64,000 nucleotides of DNA from an uncultured Flavobacterium sp. (GTDB lineage: Bacteria > Bacteroidota > Bacteroidia > Flavobacteriales > Flavobacteriaceae). Within the stretch, counting starts at the first letter, position 1; each line of letters begins with the position of its first letter. This document shows, piece after piece, positions 55,265 to 63,725 of the stretch. The DNA lies in NCBI RefSeq assembly GCF_951805225.1, contig NZ_OX638201.1, positions 4,588,001 through 4,652,000 of the forward strand, read 5' to 3'. Below the pieces are notes generated by a model that ran no database searches, was not told the origin of the DNA, and was given only the letters and a program-made list of their open reading frames with translations. The translations under genes were made by a program, and so were the position numbers.

Positions 55265-55455
55265 GTATTGTTTTTATTTATGGAAGCTTCTTAAAGCATA
55301 AAAAACCACTATCGAAAGTGGCTTTTATAGCTTTAATTAGAGACGTTTTCTCAAAAAAGAGGATATTTCCCCTCACTTGAACGGAAAAAGTGCCAGAAAC
55401 GCGCTTATTTTGCGTTTTAGCTGTTTTTTAAGACATAAATGTGCGATGAATACTC
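55265..55455. repeat. Second copy of the diverged duplication
   Basis: It matches 54829-55010 in the same order and direction and overlaps the end of the methyltransferase gene (stop at 55417). Its hairpin (55292-55334) is better kept than in the first copy. Confidence 0.65.
55291..55336 (-). terminator. Long hairpin downstream of the methyltransferase gene
   Basis: TAAAGCATAAAAAACCACT (55292-55310) pairs, with small gaps, with AGTGGCTTTTATAGCTTTA (55317-55335). It lies about 80 nt past the methyltransferase stop. Confidence 0.5.
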
Positions 55456-56265
55456 TTTTGTACTGCTCGCTTTTAAATTTGATTTTAAACCAACAAAAAA
55501 TGCACTCACATAATTCATTTTTCCAGTTTTGTATTTTTCCGATAATAAGCTCACGTAAAAAGAATCAAATTTCATCGGAAGCACTTTTTCCAATTTCATA
55601 TCGACTTTTTCAAAAAGTGATTGGATCGCTTTTTTAGAGAAATGCCAAAAGTGAATTGGCACATCATAAGCTGCCCAAAATTCATTATAATATTTTGCGT
55701 CGTAAGATTTAAAATTTGGAACCGCAACAATTAATGTTCCAGTTGGTTTTAATAAACGCTTCAATTCCTGAATTTGAAATTCCAAATTTGGAACGTGTTC
55801 TAAAACGTGCCACATCGTAATTACGTCAAACGAATTATTTTCGAGTTCGCTAATTTCTTCCACAAAAGAAATTCCTTTTTGCTTCGCAATATTTTTTGCT
55901 CGTTCGCTTGGTTCTACTCCAACAGTTTTCCAACCATCATTTTTTGCTGTCAATAAAAAATCTCCGGTTCCGGCACCAATGTCCAAAATTTTTCCTTTTT
56001 GAGATTGTTCAGCATTTATTAAATTCAGTTTATTTTTTAAAGCAATATTTTTCACAAAGTGATATGCTTTTTCAAATAACGAACGTTTGTTGTCTGTGTG
56101 AGAAATATAATCTTCGCTTTCGTAATATCTTCCCAAATTTTGTAATTCAGGTTGCGGAGATGTAATCAACATATCTAAAGTTTCGTCATGATACAATTCG
56201 AAAATTTCTTTAGACACAGAATGGTCTTTTACAGTAAGAAAATGTTTTTTGTTTAAAACGTCCAT
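55417..56265 (-). CDS. Class I SAM-dependent methyltransferase
   Basis: This 282-residue cytosolic enzyme has SAM-binding motif I, Ile-Leu-Asp-Ile-Gly-Ala-Gly-Thr-Gly-Asp near residue 94. Gly-Val-Glu-Pro-Ser near 117 and Asp-Val-Ile-Thr-Met-Trp-His-Val-Leu-Glu-His near 148 complete the Methyltransf_11/23 pattern. The N-terminus has Asp-His-Ser-Val-Ser-Lys-Glu-Ile-Phe-Glu-Leu and Gly-Arg-Tyr-Tyr-Glu-Ser-Glu-Asp-Tyr, seen in small-molecule methyltransferases of Bacteroidetes. The substrate is unknown. Its end falls in a duplicated segment whose first copy lies at 54829-55010. Confidence 0.88.
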   Translation of the reverse strand: MDVLNKKHFLTVKDHSVSKEIFELYHDETLDMLITSPQPELQNLGRYYESEDYISHTDNKRSLFEKAYHFVKNIALKNKLNLINAEQSQKGKILDIGAGTGDFLLTAKNDGWKTVGVEPSERAKNIAKQKGISFVEEISELENNSFDVITMWHVLEHVPNLEFQIQELKRLLKPTGTLIVAVPNFKSYDAKYYNEFWAAYDVPIHFWHFSKKAIQSLFEKVDMKLEKVLPMKFDSFYVSLLSEKYKTGKMNYVSAFFVGLKSNLKASSTKEYSSHIYVLKNS

Positions 56266-56301
56266 TTTTTAATTATAGGTATTTTGGTTTAATTTCATAG
56301 C

Positions 56302-56336
56302 AAACCCTAAAAGTGAAAATTTCACTTTTAGGGTTT
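56302..56336. terminator. Strong hairpin downstream of the GNAT gene
   Basis: AAACCCTAAAAGTGAA (56302-56317) pairs perfectly with TTCACTTTTAGGGTTT (56321-56336). The loop is 3 nt. It lies 24 nt past the GNAT stop and upstream of the methyltransferase start. Confidence 0.75.
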
Positions 56337-56360
56337 ATTGTTTTTAATATTTTTTTTCTT

Positions 56361-56825
56361 CTATCGTTTCCAATTTATTTTTACAGCCGACATTTTTTCA
56401 TTTTCAATTCTTGTCTCTGCAATAATTGTAAAACCGTTTTTAATATAAAATGGCATTGGCGATTTATAAAAATCACCATTTTGTTTTACTTCATTTTCAT
56501 GATCGACAACCCAACCATTCAAACAATTATTTTTACTTTTTATTTCATTCATCAAAAGTGATCCGTTTCCTTTTCCTTGAATTTGATGATCTAAAATTAT
56601 TGCAAACCAATTTTCATCTTCTCTCAAAAAAGTAAAAGTCCAACCAATTATTTTATCCGAATCATCAACCAACAAATAATGTTTTGTGTTGGGAAGTCCA
56701 TTCAAATACAAATCAAAATCTTCAATAGTATTCAAATGTAATCGCTCTGGATATTCGTTATTCCAAAGTTGCATTAAGGAATCTTTTTGTTCCAACGTTA
56801 AAACATCTTTTTCAATAATCTTCAT
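56361..56825 (-). CDS. GNAT family N-acetyltransferase
   Basis: This 154-residue cytosolic protein should transfer an acetyl group from acetyl-CoA. The acetyl-CoA-binding motif A reads Ile-Gln-Gly-Lys-Gly-Asn-Gly-Ser-Leu-Leu near residue 87 (Q/RxxGxG/A). It follows the strand Trp-Phe-Ala-Ile-Ile-Leu-Asp and the helix start Asn-Glu-Ile-Lys-Ser. The C-terminus has Tyr-Ile-Lys-Asn-Gly-Phe-Thr-Ile, typical of the fold. Substrate unknown. A parS-like site lies just upstream at 56848. Confidence 0.85.
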   Translation of the reverse strand: MKIIEKDVLTLEQKDSLMQLWNNEYPERLHLNTIEDFDLYLNGLPNTKHYLLVDDSDKIIGWTFTFLREDENWFAIILDHQIQGKGNGSLLMNEIKSKNNCLNGWVVDHENEVKQNGDFYKSPMPFYIKNGFTIIAETRIENEKMSAVKINWKR

Positions 56826-56847
56826 ATTGGCGAAATTTCAGATAAAC

Positions 56848-57106
56848 AGTTTCACGTGGAACAATTTAATCCTTCTTCAAATTATTTACATTTTTTATTC
56901 TAGAGGCGCACAGCTGTGCGTCTTTGTTCCAATAATTTTTATTTGTAAAATATATGCTGCACGTTAGATGCACTGCTGTGCATCTCTACAAAATTCAAAA
57001 TATTAAATTCGTTTCACGTGGAACAAATAAAATTAAATTACATGATCTCACATTCGATTAAACAATCTAAAATCAAAAAAAATCATAAATAGTTTCACGT
57101 GGAACA
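56848..57106. other. Three parS-like palindromes upstream of the GNAT gene
   Basis: AGTTTCACGTGGAACA occurs at 56848-56863 and 57091-57106, and CGTTTCACGTGGAACA at 57010-57025. Each differs by one base from the reverse complement of TGTTCCACGTGAAACA, the ParB-binding parS consensus. They belong with the larger array at 59.1-59.8 kb, on the other side of mnmG. Confidence 0.7.
56902..56985. repeat. Pair of REP-like palindromes
   Basis: AGAGGCGCACAGCTGTGCGTCT-type palindrome at 56902-56923 (one mismatched pair) and AGATGCACTGCTGTGCATCT at 56966-56985 (8-bp perfect arms). The second is a relative of the first, facing the opposite way in its flanks. Confidence 0.5.
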
Positions 57107-57133
57107 TTTTAAAATTTGTTTCAAGTTATAATA

Positions 57134-57179
57134 GTTTCAGGTTTCAAATCTCAACAACATGAAACTTGAAACCTGAAAC
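57134..57179 (-). terminator. Inverted repeat downstream of mnmG
   Basis: GTTTCAGGTTTCAA (57134-57147) pairs perfectly with TTGAAACCTGAAAC (57166-57179), 14 nt past the mnmG stop. No strong T-run follows, so termination is probable rather than certain. Confidence 0.5.
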
Positions 57180-57192
57180 AAAATCAACCTTA

Positions 57193-59064
57193 CTATCTTC
57201 CCATATAAATCAACAATACGGAAATATCACTTGGTGACACTCCGCTTATTCTTGAAGCTTGAGAAATTGTTACAGGACGAATCTTGCTTAATTTTTGTTT
57301 CGCTTCAATTGACATTGATTTGATTTTGTTGTAATCGAAATTCTCTGGAATTTTCACTTCTTCTAAACGAGTAAGTTTATCAGCGTTGTTTCTTTCCTTT
57401 TCGATATAACCCGAATATTTAACCTGAATTTCTGCTTGTTCTAAAATCTCCTGATCCAAATCATTCTCTTCTACATATGCTGCAACTTTTTCAAATTTCA
57501 TCATATCTTCCAAATCAATCTGCGGACGTGAGAAAACTTTAAACATTTTATCACCTTGCGTAATCGGAGCTGTTTCTTTCGCTTCCAAAATTGGATTTGT
57601 TTCCGCAACTGAAACACTCGTTTCTCTGAAGAAAGCAACCATCTTTTCAGATTCATTTAATTTCTTCTCCATTCGGCGTAAACGTTTTTCAGAAGCAAGA
57701 CCAATTTCATGAGACATTGGCGTTAATCTAAAGTCGGCATTATCTTGACGCAACAATGTTCTATATTCTGCTCTTGATGTAAACATACGATATGGTTCTT
57801 CCGTTCCTTTCGTAATCAAGTCATCAATCAAAACTCCAATATAAGCTTCATCACGTTTTAAAATCAACGGCGCTTTTTCATGCACTTTTAAATGCGCATT
57901 TATTCCAGCCATCAAACCTTGCGAAGCTGCTTCTTCATATCCTGTTGTTCCGTTAATTTGTCCGGCAAAATATAAACCTTCAACTAACTTTGTTTCCAAA
58001 GTATGTTTCAATTGTGTTGGCGGGAAATAATCATATTCGATCGCATAACCTGGACGGAAGAATTTCACTTTCTCAAAACCTGCAACAGAACTCAAAGCTT
58101 TGAATTGAATATCCTCCGGAAGCGAAGTTGAAAATCCATTCACATAAACTTCACAAGTATTCCAACCTTCCGGTTCAACAAATAATTGGTGACGTTCTTT
58201 ATCAGCAAAACGATTAATCTTATCTTCTATCGAAGGGCAATATCTTGGACCTAAACTTTTGATTCTTCCGTTGAACATTGGCGAACGATCAAAACCTTCT
58301 CTCAAAATATCATGAACATCCAACGACGTGTATGTCATGTGACAAGATCTTTGATGCGTTAACGGAACGGTTAAATCCGAATAAGAAAACTTATCCGGTT
58401 TTGCATCTCCTTTTTCTTCGTTCATTTTCGAATAATCCAAAGAACGTCCATCAACTCGTGGCGGTGTTCCTGTTTTCATTCTTCCTGATTCAAAACCGGC
58501 TTTCACCAAATCTTCTGTGATTCCTGTTGCGGCACTTTCACCTGCTCTTCCTCCTCCGAATTGTTTTTCTCCAATATGAATCAAACCATTCAAAAAAGTT
58601 CCGTTTGTCAACACTACAGATTTGGATCGAATCTCTACTCCTAACGAAGTTCTGATTCCTTTTATCTTTCCGTTCTCGATAATCAAACCTTTCACCATCT
58701 CTTGGTAGAAATCCAAATTTGGAGTTCCCTCCAACATCATTCTCCATTCTTCGGCAAAACGCATTCGATCACTTTGAACTCTTGGCGACCACATTGCAGG
58801 TCCTTTTGATTTGTTCAACATCTTAAATTGAATTGCCGTGCGATCGGAAACAATTCCTGAATATCCACCAAGCGCATCAATCTCACGCACAATTTGTCCT
58901 TTTGCAATTCCTCCCATCGCTGGGTTGCAAGACATCTGTGCAATGTTCTGCAGACTCATAGTAACCAATAAAGTTTTTGATCCTAAATTTGCGGCCGCTG
59001 CCGCGGCTTCAGATCCAGCATGACCTGCACCAACTACAATAACATCGTATTCTTCTAAAAACAT
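57193..59064 (-). CDS. mnmG: tRNA uridine-5-carboxymethylaminomethyl synthase subunit MnmG (GidA)
   Basis: This 623-residue cytosolic FAD protein works with MnmE to modify U34 of certain tRNAs. The FAD-binding motif is Val-Gly-Ala-Gly-His-Ala-Gly near residue 11, followed by Ser-Cys-Asn-Pro-Ala-Met-Gly-Gly near 46. Gly-Thr-Pro-Pro-Arg lies near 203, Gly-Tyr-Glu-Glu-Ala-Ala-Ser-Gln-Gly near 370, and the C-terminus ends Val-Ser-Pro-Ser-Asp-Ile-Ser-Val-Leu-Leu-Ile. Length is normal. parS-like sites flank both sides, fitting its frequent position near the chromosome origin in bacteria. Confidence 0.98.
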   Translation of the reverse strand: MFLEEYDVIVVGAGHAGSEAAAAAANLGSKTLLVTMSLQNIAQMSCNPAMGGIAKGQIVREIDALGGYSGIVSDRTAIQFKMLNKSKGPAMWSPRVQSDRMRFAEEWRMMLEGTPNLDFYQEMVKGLIIENGKIKGIRTSLGVEIRSKSVVLTNGTFLNGLIHIGEKQFGGGRAGESAATGITEDLVKAGFESGRMKTGTPPRVDGRSLDYSKMNEEKGDAKPDKFSYSDLTVPLTHQRSCHMTYTSLDVHDILREGFDRSPMFNGRIKSLGPRYCPSIEDKINRFADKERHQLFVEPEGWNTCEVYVNGFSTSLPEDIQFKALSSVAGFEKVKFFRPGYAIEYDYFPPTQLKHTLETKLVEGLYFAGQINGTTGYEEAASQGLMAGINAHLKVHEKAPLILKRDEAYIGVLIDDLITKGTEEPYRMFTSRAEYRTLLRQDNADFRLTPMSHEIGLASEKRLRRMEKKLNESEKMVAFFRETSVSVAETNPILEAKETAPITQGDKMFKVFSRPQIDLEDMMKFEKVAAYVEENDLDQEILEQAEIQVKYSGYIEKERNNADKLTRLEEVKIPENFDYNKIKSMSIEAKQKLSKIRPVTISQASRISGVSPSDISVLLIYMGR

Positions 59065-59768
59065 TTTGTTTTATTATTCTCTGCAAACCGTTTAAGGCGA
59101 TTCTCAGAATTACTTTTTAGTCCTTTTTTGTTCCACGTGGAACGGCGCTAACGCGCAAAATTCAAATATTCAAATTCAAGAACACAATCTAGAAAACCCA
59201 AATTACGTCTTAAACCATATAAATCTGTTCCACGTGGAACAGATTTAATAAACACATTTTTCAATCTTTCAATCAAATTTCCTAAACGAAGCTCCTGTTC
59301 CACGTGAAACATTCATGATTCTTTCAAAAGAAAACTCAACTTGATAATTCAAAACTCAACATAAAATCGAAACTCAGATGATTTCAAAATCACATATTCT
59401 ATTCTCAAAATTCAAAAAACTGTTCCACGTGAAACATCATTTTTACAATTTCGAATATTCAAAATCTAAAATATCAATCTTTCAAATGCATCTTGTTCGA
59501 CATCGAACGATTTAAAAAATAAATTTTCAAACAAGAAAAACAAAATCAAAACCAAAAAATTTCATGTTCCACGTGAAACACTTTATATTAAAAAATCAAA
59601 GTTAAATCTCTATCAGTTTTTCTAAAATTACACTTAGAAAGTTCCACGTGGAACACTCTAATTTTAAAATTTCAAATATGTTTCACGTGGAACGTTTGAA
59701 AATCTACCAATCTAAATAAACATGTTTCACGTGGAACATAAATTTTTTGTTATTCAAAAGTGGTTTAA
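59065..59768. other. 704-bp gene-free region carrying the parS array
   Basis: No ORF of note is present. The region is AT-rich except for the regularly recurring CACGTG-centred palindromes described in the next entry. No DnaA-box cluster was recognised by eye. Confidence 0.7.
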
Positions 59769-59788
59769 TTACTGTTCCACGTGAAACA
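59129..59788. other. Array of nine parS-like ParB-binding sites
   Basis: Sixteen-bp palindromes begin at 59129, 59226, 59296, 59421, 59565, 59640, 59679, 59723 and 59773. Those at 59296, 59421, 59565 and 59773 read TGTTCCACGTGAAACA exactly, and 59723 is its exact reverse complement. The site at 59226 is the fully symmetric TGTTCCACGTGGAACA inside a 26-bp perfect palindrome (59221-59246). The other three differ at one or two bases. This is the parS consensus established in Bacillus subtilis and conserved across many phyla. ParB would load here and spread. Such sites lie close to the replication origin in most bacteria. Confidence 0.8.
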
Positions 59789-60188
59789 TTGTAATTTTTT
59801 CATCCTCTTTTGAACGCATAAGTTCAGCTTCAGAATCGCTCTTATCTTTGTATCCACAATAATGTAGTATACCGTGAGCAAGAACACGTTTCAATTCTTC
59901 GATAAAAGAAACATTAAAATCCTTAGCATTATCTTCTACTCTTTCAACAGAAACAAATATATCTCCGTTTAATTCGTTACCAACTGTATAATCAAAACTG
60001 ATAATATCTGTTAGTGTATCGTGGTTTAGATATTCTACATTTATCTTATGAAGATATTCATCGTCACAAAAAATGTAATTTATCTCACCTTCGTTTTTGT
60101 TTTCAGACACGATTACAGCACTTAACCAATCAGCAAAAGCTTGTTCGTTGTCTAAAGTAAATTCGGTTTCGTAATTAAAATTGATCAT
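59769..60188 (-). CDS. ybeY: Endoribonuclease YbeY (rRNA maturation factor)
   Basis: This 139-residue cytosolic metalloprotein takes part in 16S rRNA maturation and ribosome quality control. The zinc motif reads His-Gly-Ile-Leu-His-Tyr-Cys-Gly-Tyr-Lys-Asp near residue 108. The first two His are kept, but the third ligand position has Asp in place of the usual His, as seems common in Bacteroidetes homologues. The last six residues (Met-Phe-His-Val-Glu-Gln) are encoded by a parS-like site at 59773-59788. The start overlaps the DUF4175 stop by 4 bp (ATGA), so translation is probably coupled. Confidence 0.93.
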   Translation of the reverse strand: MINFNYETEFTLDNEQAFADWLSAVIVSENKNEGEINYIFCDDEYLHKINVEYLNHDTLTDIISFDYTVGNELNGDIFVSVERVEDNAKDFNVSFIEELKRVLAHGILHYCGYKDKSDSEAELMRSKEDEKITMFHVEQ

Positions 60189-63100
60189 TTTGTATTAAAA
60201 TATTCTTGAACTTTTTGATTAAAATTCGAGCGCAAAGGTAGTGATTGTCTATTTAAAATCTCCACACTGTTTAAATAATCCAAAAGTGAACTAGGCAAAG
60301 CATTCGTTCTATTAGAAAATTCAGCCTTGTTAGTTTCAGATTGACGCTTCGTATCTTGACCTTGTTGTTGAACTGCATTGTTTAATTTTAATAATTCTTG
60401 CTGAATATTAAGTATCCTTTGCAAGTTCTCATTCTTAAAACCTTTATTCAAAAGTTGTTTTTCTGAAGCTTTCATTTGATCGATTACAGATTTACCCTGA
60501 GAATCTAATCCTTGTTTAGCTAATTCTTTTTGCAAAGCTTCACGAAGTTTTACTTGCTCTTTGTAAATTTCCATGATAGCTTCTGCATCTCCTTCTCCAT
60601 CATTACCATCTTTATTATCATTTCCTTTTCCTCCATTTTTATTTCCTTGACCATCTTTGCCTTCTCCATTTTTATCTTTACCATCTTTTCCTTGTCCTTC
60701 TTTTCCTTGGCTTTCCTTTCCTTCTCCACTTTTACCTTCGCCAGGTTTGCTTCCAGATTTCATTCCTTCCTTCATTTTATCAGCAAGACCTTTTTGTTTT
60801 TGAATAATATCCGGCAATTGCATTCCTTGTCCGTCTCCTGGTTTTGGTTTTCCTGATCCCGGTTTAGACATTGACATTTGCATGTTATTTAATAAATCAC
60901 TTAAAAAATCTGCCAATTTATTCGCCGAAGAAACTGCATATTGTTGGTGCGAAACTCCTTTCGGAACTTGAACATCGCTTAAAGATTCAATTGCTTTGTC
61001 TACATTATATTGTACGTTACCAATTTCTTTAGTTACATCTTCGGCAATTTTAGGATTACGAAGTGACATTGCAAACAAACTATCATCAACATATCTAAAC
61101 TGTTGTTTCAGATTTTGCTGAACTTTAATGTTCTTCGTGAAAGCTGAAGAACCTAATTTCATAGATTTAAATTGTTTCATTACATCTTCCTGCGATAAAG
61201 AGAAAGCTAAAAGATTATCCAGAATCTGACGAAGCATTGCAACATCTTCTTCTAATTGTTCTTGCTCTCCGCCTTCCATTCCAGCATCCATTTGTTCAGC
61301 CATACTTTTCATTTTCTTAGCTGCACTTTTTTGTTTTGGCTTAGCCGAAGATGAATTCTTTTTACTCAATTCTTCAGAAGCTTTTTGTAAATCATTCTTC
61401 AAATCTTTTTCTTTTGAAGAATCATTAGGAATGTCTAAAGGAGATTTTAATGTCTTATTTTCTTCTTTCAAGTACTTTAAGTCTTCTTGAATTTTATCAA
61501 AAGCTTTATTAATATCCTCTTGTTTATCCTGAGTATTTTCTTTTTCTTTATCCGAAAGTTCCTCTTGCTTGTCTGCAAGTTTCTTTAATTTGTCTGCAAC
61601 TTGTTCTGCCTTTTTAGAAACATAAAAACGTTTCGTTAGTTCAACCAATTGCTCTAAGTTGCGAGATTGGTTCTTACTGATTTGTTTGAACTTTTCCATT
61701 TTATCAAACAACTCTTCGCTATTTAATTTATCATTTAAGTTCTTCAATTCATCCATTAACTTCTGATTCTTTTCTAAATCTTTCTCTGCATTATCCAAAC
61801 GCTTTTGCAAATCATCAGCAGTTTTGTCTTTCTTTTCAGATTGAAATTTATCTAAGTTCTTGTTCATTTTCTCCGCAAACTGTTTCATCAATTCGTCTTG
61901 TTGTTTCTGACGTTTGATAAAATCATTAACTTTTTGCTGATCTTTAAACTCTAAATTATCTTTCTCTTTTCCTGCTTTCTGAATCTTATCCATTTCAGAA
62001 AACTGCTTCGTTTGATTCTTTAAAGATTTTTCTAAACTATTAATGTTATCATTTTGCTGTTGTAATTCCATATCATGAATCTCATCTGTAGTCGAAACAC
62101 GATCAGAAAAAACAGAAGACTTTGTACTCTTAAAACCATGAGGTGCATCGTTATCAAAAATCTCAAAATAGTATTCATAAGATACTCCTTCTTGTACAGC
62201 AAGATTACTTGGAAAGTTAAAAACAAACTGATCAAATACTCCAGACTTCACCGGAATGGTTCCACGCTTTGCAGTGTTTGGTTTGTTGCGTTCGTAATAA
62301 ACAACTTGTAATTTTGACAAACCATAGTCATCTCCTAACCTTCCTAAAACATAATTCTTATCCAACTTCAAACTATCCGGAGCAGGCGAAACTGTAATAG
62401 TTGGATGCTGATCTTTGATAACTGACAGCTGATAATCCAGTTTTTCATAGTTTTTGACCTTATTATTTGAAGTAAGGATTTGATATTCTGTATTTTGACT
62501 GATATTTTTAGCCAATTTAAACTCATTTTCGGCTTTATTGAACTTCAAAACTGAGTTTTCATCCTTCCAAACAATCTCCTGAGTCGATTGCGTATTCATT
62601 TTCCAAGTCACCAAAGTTCCTTCTGGTACAATTGCATTTCCAGTTCCCTGAATAGTTTCTGATTTCTTTTTTAGATAAGATGGAAAATTCAGAACCATTT
62701 CAAAGTTCGCAATTGATGGAACTGTGATTACTTTCAATTCGTATTCTTCAGATGAAACTGAATTACCTTCGAAAGAAAACTCCACATTCGAAACTGGTTT
62801 TTCAATCTTGAATTCGAACTTTCCAGGTTGAGATGATTCCATAAAATAACTTTCGTTACCAATATGAATCATCACATTTTCCGGAACAACATTTCCAACA
62901 GATTCCATTTTGATAACAAAATCCTTGTTCTGTTCTGTTTGCAAATTCTGATTTAGAACTACAAATTTAAAAGGTGCCGGAGGTAAAAATGTAGCATTAA
63001 AATGTACTACTCTATTTAAACTTTGAGAAATTACATTGCTATTTCCAGAAATATAAAATACTGCAAAAAGCAAAATTGGAATGATTGCTAATGGCAAATA

Positions 63101-63562
63101 CTTTCTATTGGTTTTAAAATTGATTGCATTTCCAAAAGGAATTGGTTGCAATGAATTTGCTTTTTGCTCTATCGAAGCCAACATCAACTCTGAACTTTCT
63201 ATCGAATTCTCAGACGCTGACAATTGCAAAAAGTTAGTTAGTTTATCACTTACTTCTGTAAAATGATTTCCAATAATAGTTGAAGCTTGATTATAATCGA
63301 TTCCTTTTTGAAGTTTGAACAACTTAAAAATCGGAAATAAAATAAATCGGAACAATAGAAAAACTTCTACTCCTATAAACATCCAAAATAATAATGTTCT
63401 TCCTAATGGTTTTAACCAAAGAAAATATTCAATAAAAAGCGTAAACAGAAAGTACAATAATCCAAAACCAATAAAAAGAAGTGATCCTTTTATTAATTCA
63501 TTCATATAATATTTCTTTATAAATCCTTCTAACTTTTGGTATATAGCAGATGTTGTTTTCAA
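60185..63562 (-). CDS. DUF4175 family membrane protein
   Basis: This 1125-residue protein has three N-terminal membrane helices (about 27-49, 57-82 and 154-172). A beta-rich extracytoplasmic part follows at about 190-480, then a long Lys/Glu/Gln coiled coil (about 500-760). A Gly/Lys/Asp-rich low-complexity segment lies at about 955-1015, and a helical tail at 1020-1125. This layout matches the DUF4175 family of Bacteroidetes, of unknown function. The start is TTG at 63562: no ATG lies between it and the upstream stop, and the next ATG (codon 20) would cut the conserved N-terminus. It overlaps ybeY by 4 bp, and gltX is divergent. Confidence 0.85.
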   Translation of the reverse strand: MKTTSAIYQKLEGFIKKYYMNELIKGSLLFIGFGLLYFLFTLFIEYFLWLKPLGRTLLFWMFIGVEVFLLFRFILFPIFKLFKLQKGIDYNQASTIIGNHFTEVSDKLTNFLQLSASENSIESSELMLASIEQKANSLQPIPFGNAINFKTNRKYLPLAIIPILLFAVFYISGNSNVISQSLNRVVHFNATFLPPAPFKFVVLNQNLQTEQNKDFVIKMESVGNVVPENVMIHIGNESYFMESSQPGKFEFKIEKPVSNVEFSFEGNSVSSEEYELKVITVPSIANFEMVLNFPSYLKKKSETIQGTGNAIVPEGTLVTWKMNTQSTQEIVWKDENSVLKFNKAENEFKLAKNISQNTEYQILTSNNKVKNYEKLDYQLSVIKDQHPTITVSPAPDSLKLDKNYVLGRLGDDYGLSKLQVVYYERNKPNTAKRGTIPVKSGVFDQFVFNFPSNLAVQEGVSYEYYFEIFDNDAPHGFKSTKSSVFSDRVSTTDEIHDMELQQQNDNINSLEKSLKNQTKQFSEMDKIQKAGKEKDNLEFKDQQKVNDFIKRQKQQDELMKQFAEKMNKNLDKFQSEKKDKTADDLQKRLDNAEKDLEKNQKLMDELKNLNDKLNSEELFDKMEKFKQISKNQSRNLEQLVELTKRFYVSKKAEQVADKLKKLADKQEELSDKEKENTQDKQEDINKAFDKIQEDLKYLKEENKTLKSPLDIPNDSSKEKDLKNDLQKASEELSKKNSSSAKPKQKSAAKKMKSMAEQMDAGMEGGEQEQLEEDVAMLRQILDNLLAFSLSQEDVMKQFKSMKLGSSAFTKNIKVQQNLKQQFRYVDDSLFAMSLRNPKIAEDVTKEIGNVQYNVDKAIESLSDVQVPKGVSHQQYAVSSANKLADFLSDLLNNMQMSMSKPGSGKPKPGDGQGMQLPDIIQKQKGLADKMKEGMKSGSKPGEGKSGEGKESQGKEGQGKDGKDKNGEGKDGQGNKNGGKGNDNKDGNDGEGDAEAIMEIYKEQVKLREALQKELAKQGLDSQGKSVIDQMKASEKQLLNKGFKNENLQRILNIQQELLKLNNAVQQQGQDTKRQSETNKAEFSNRTNALPSSLLDYLNSVEILNRQSLPLRSNFNQKVQEYFNTK

Positions 63563-63620
63563 AATGAAACTGTTTTATTTATAACCCATAAAAGTACTAA
63601 TTATAAGTATAAGTTTGAAA

Positions 63621-63685
63621 GTCAAAAGTCGAAAGTCAAAAGTTACCATCTTAACATAAAAGCTTTCAGACTTTCGACTTTTGAC
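63621..63685. repeat. 17-bp perfect inverted repeat upstream of gltX
   Basis: GTCAAAAGTCGAAAGTC (63621-63637) is matched by its reverse complement at 63669-63685, with a 31-nt spacer. The right arm overlaps the -33 box of the gltX promoter, so folding or a bound protein could affect it. Confidence 0.7.
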
Positions 63686-63708
63686 TTTTGACGAATGTTG
63701 TATCTTTG
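63679..63708 (+). promoter_or_regulatory. gltX promoter
   Basis: TTTTG (63679-63683), 17 nt, then TATCTTTG (63701-63708), a full match to the Bacteroidetes form, 17 nt before the ATG at 63726. Confidence 0.6.
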
Positions 63709-63725
63709 CATCAAAATTTAAACAA

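Larger units (their letters stand above)
56826..57192. other. Intergenic region with three parS-like sites and REP-like palindromes
   Basis: These 367 bp hold no gene. They contain parS-like palindromes at 56848, 57010 and 57091, a pair of GTGC-core palindromes (56902-56985) and an inverted repeat after mnmG (57134-57179). Confidence 0.65.

Noticed and set aside
59129..59788. The palindromes as ordinary terminators or a transcription-factor E-box array
   Set aside because: They lack T-runs, lie in a long gene-free region and match the 16-bp parS consensus over its full length rather than only CACGTG.
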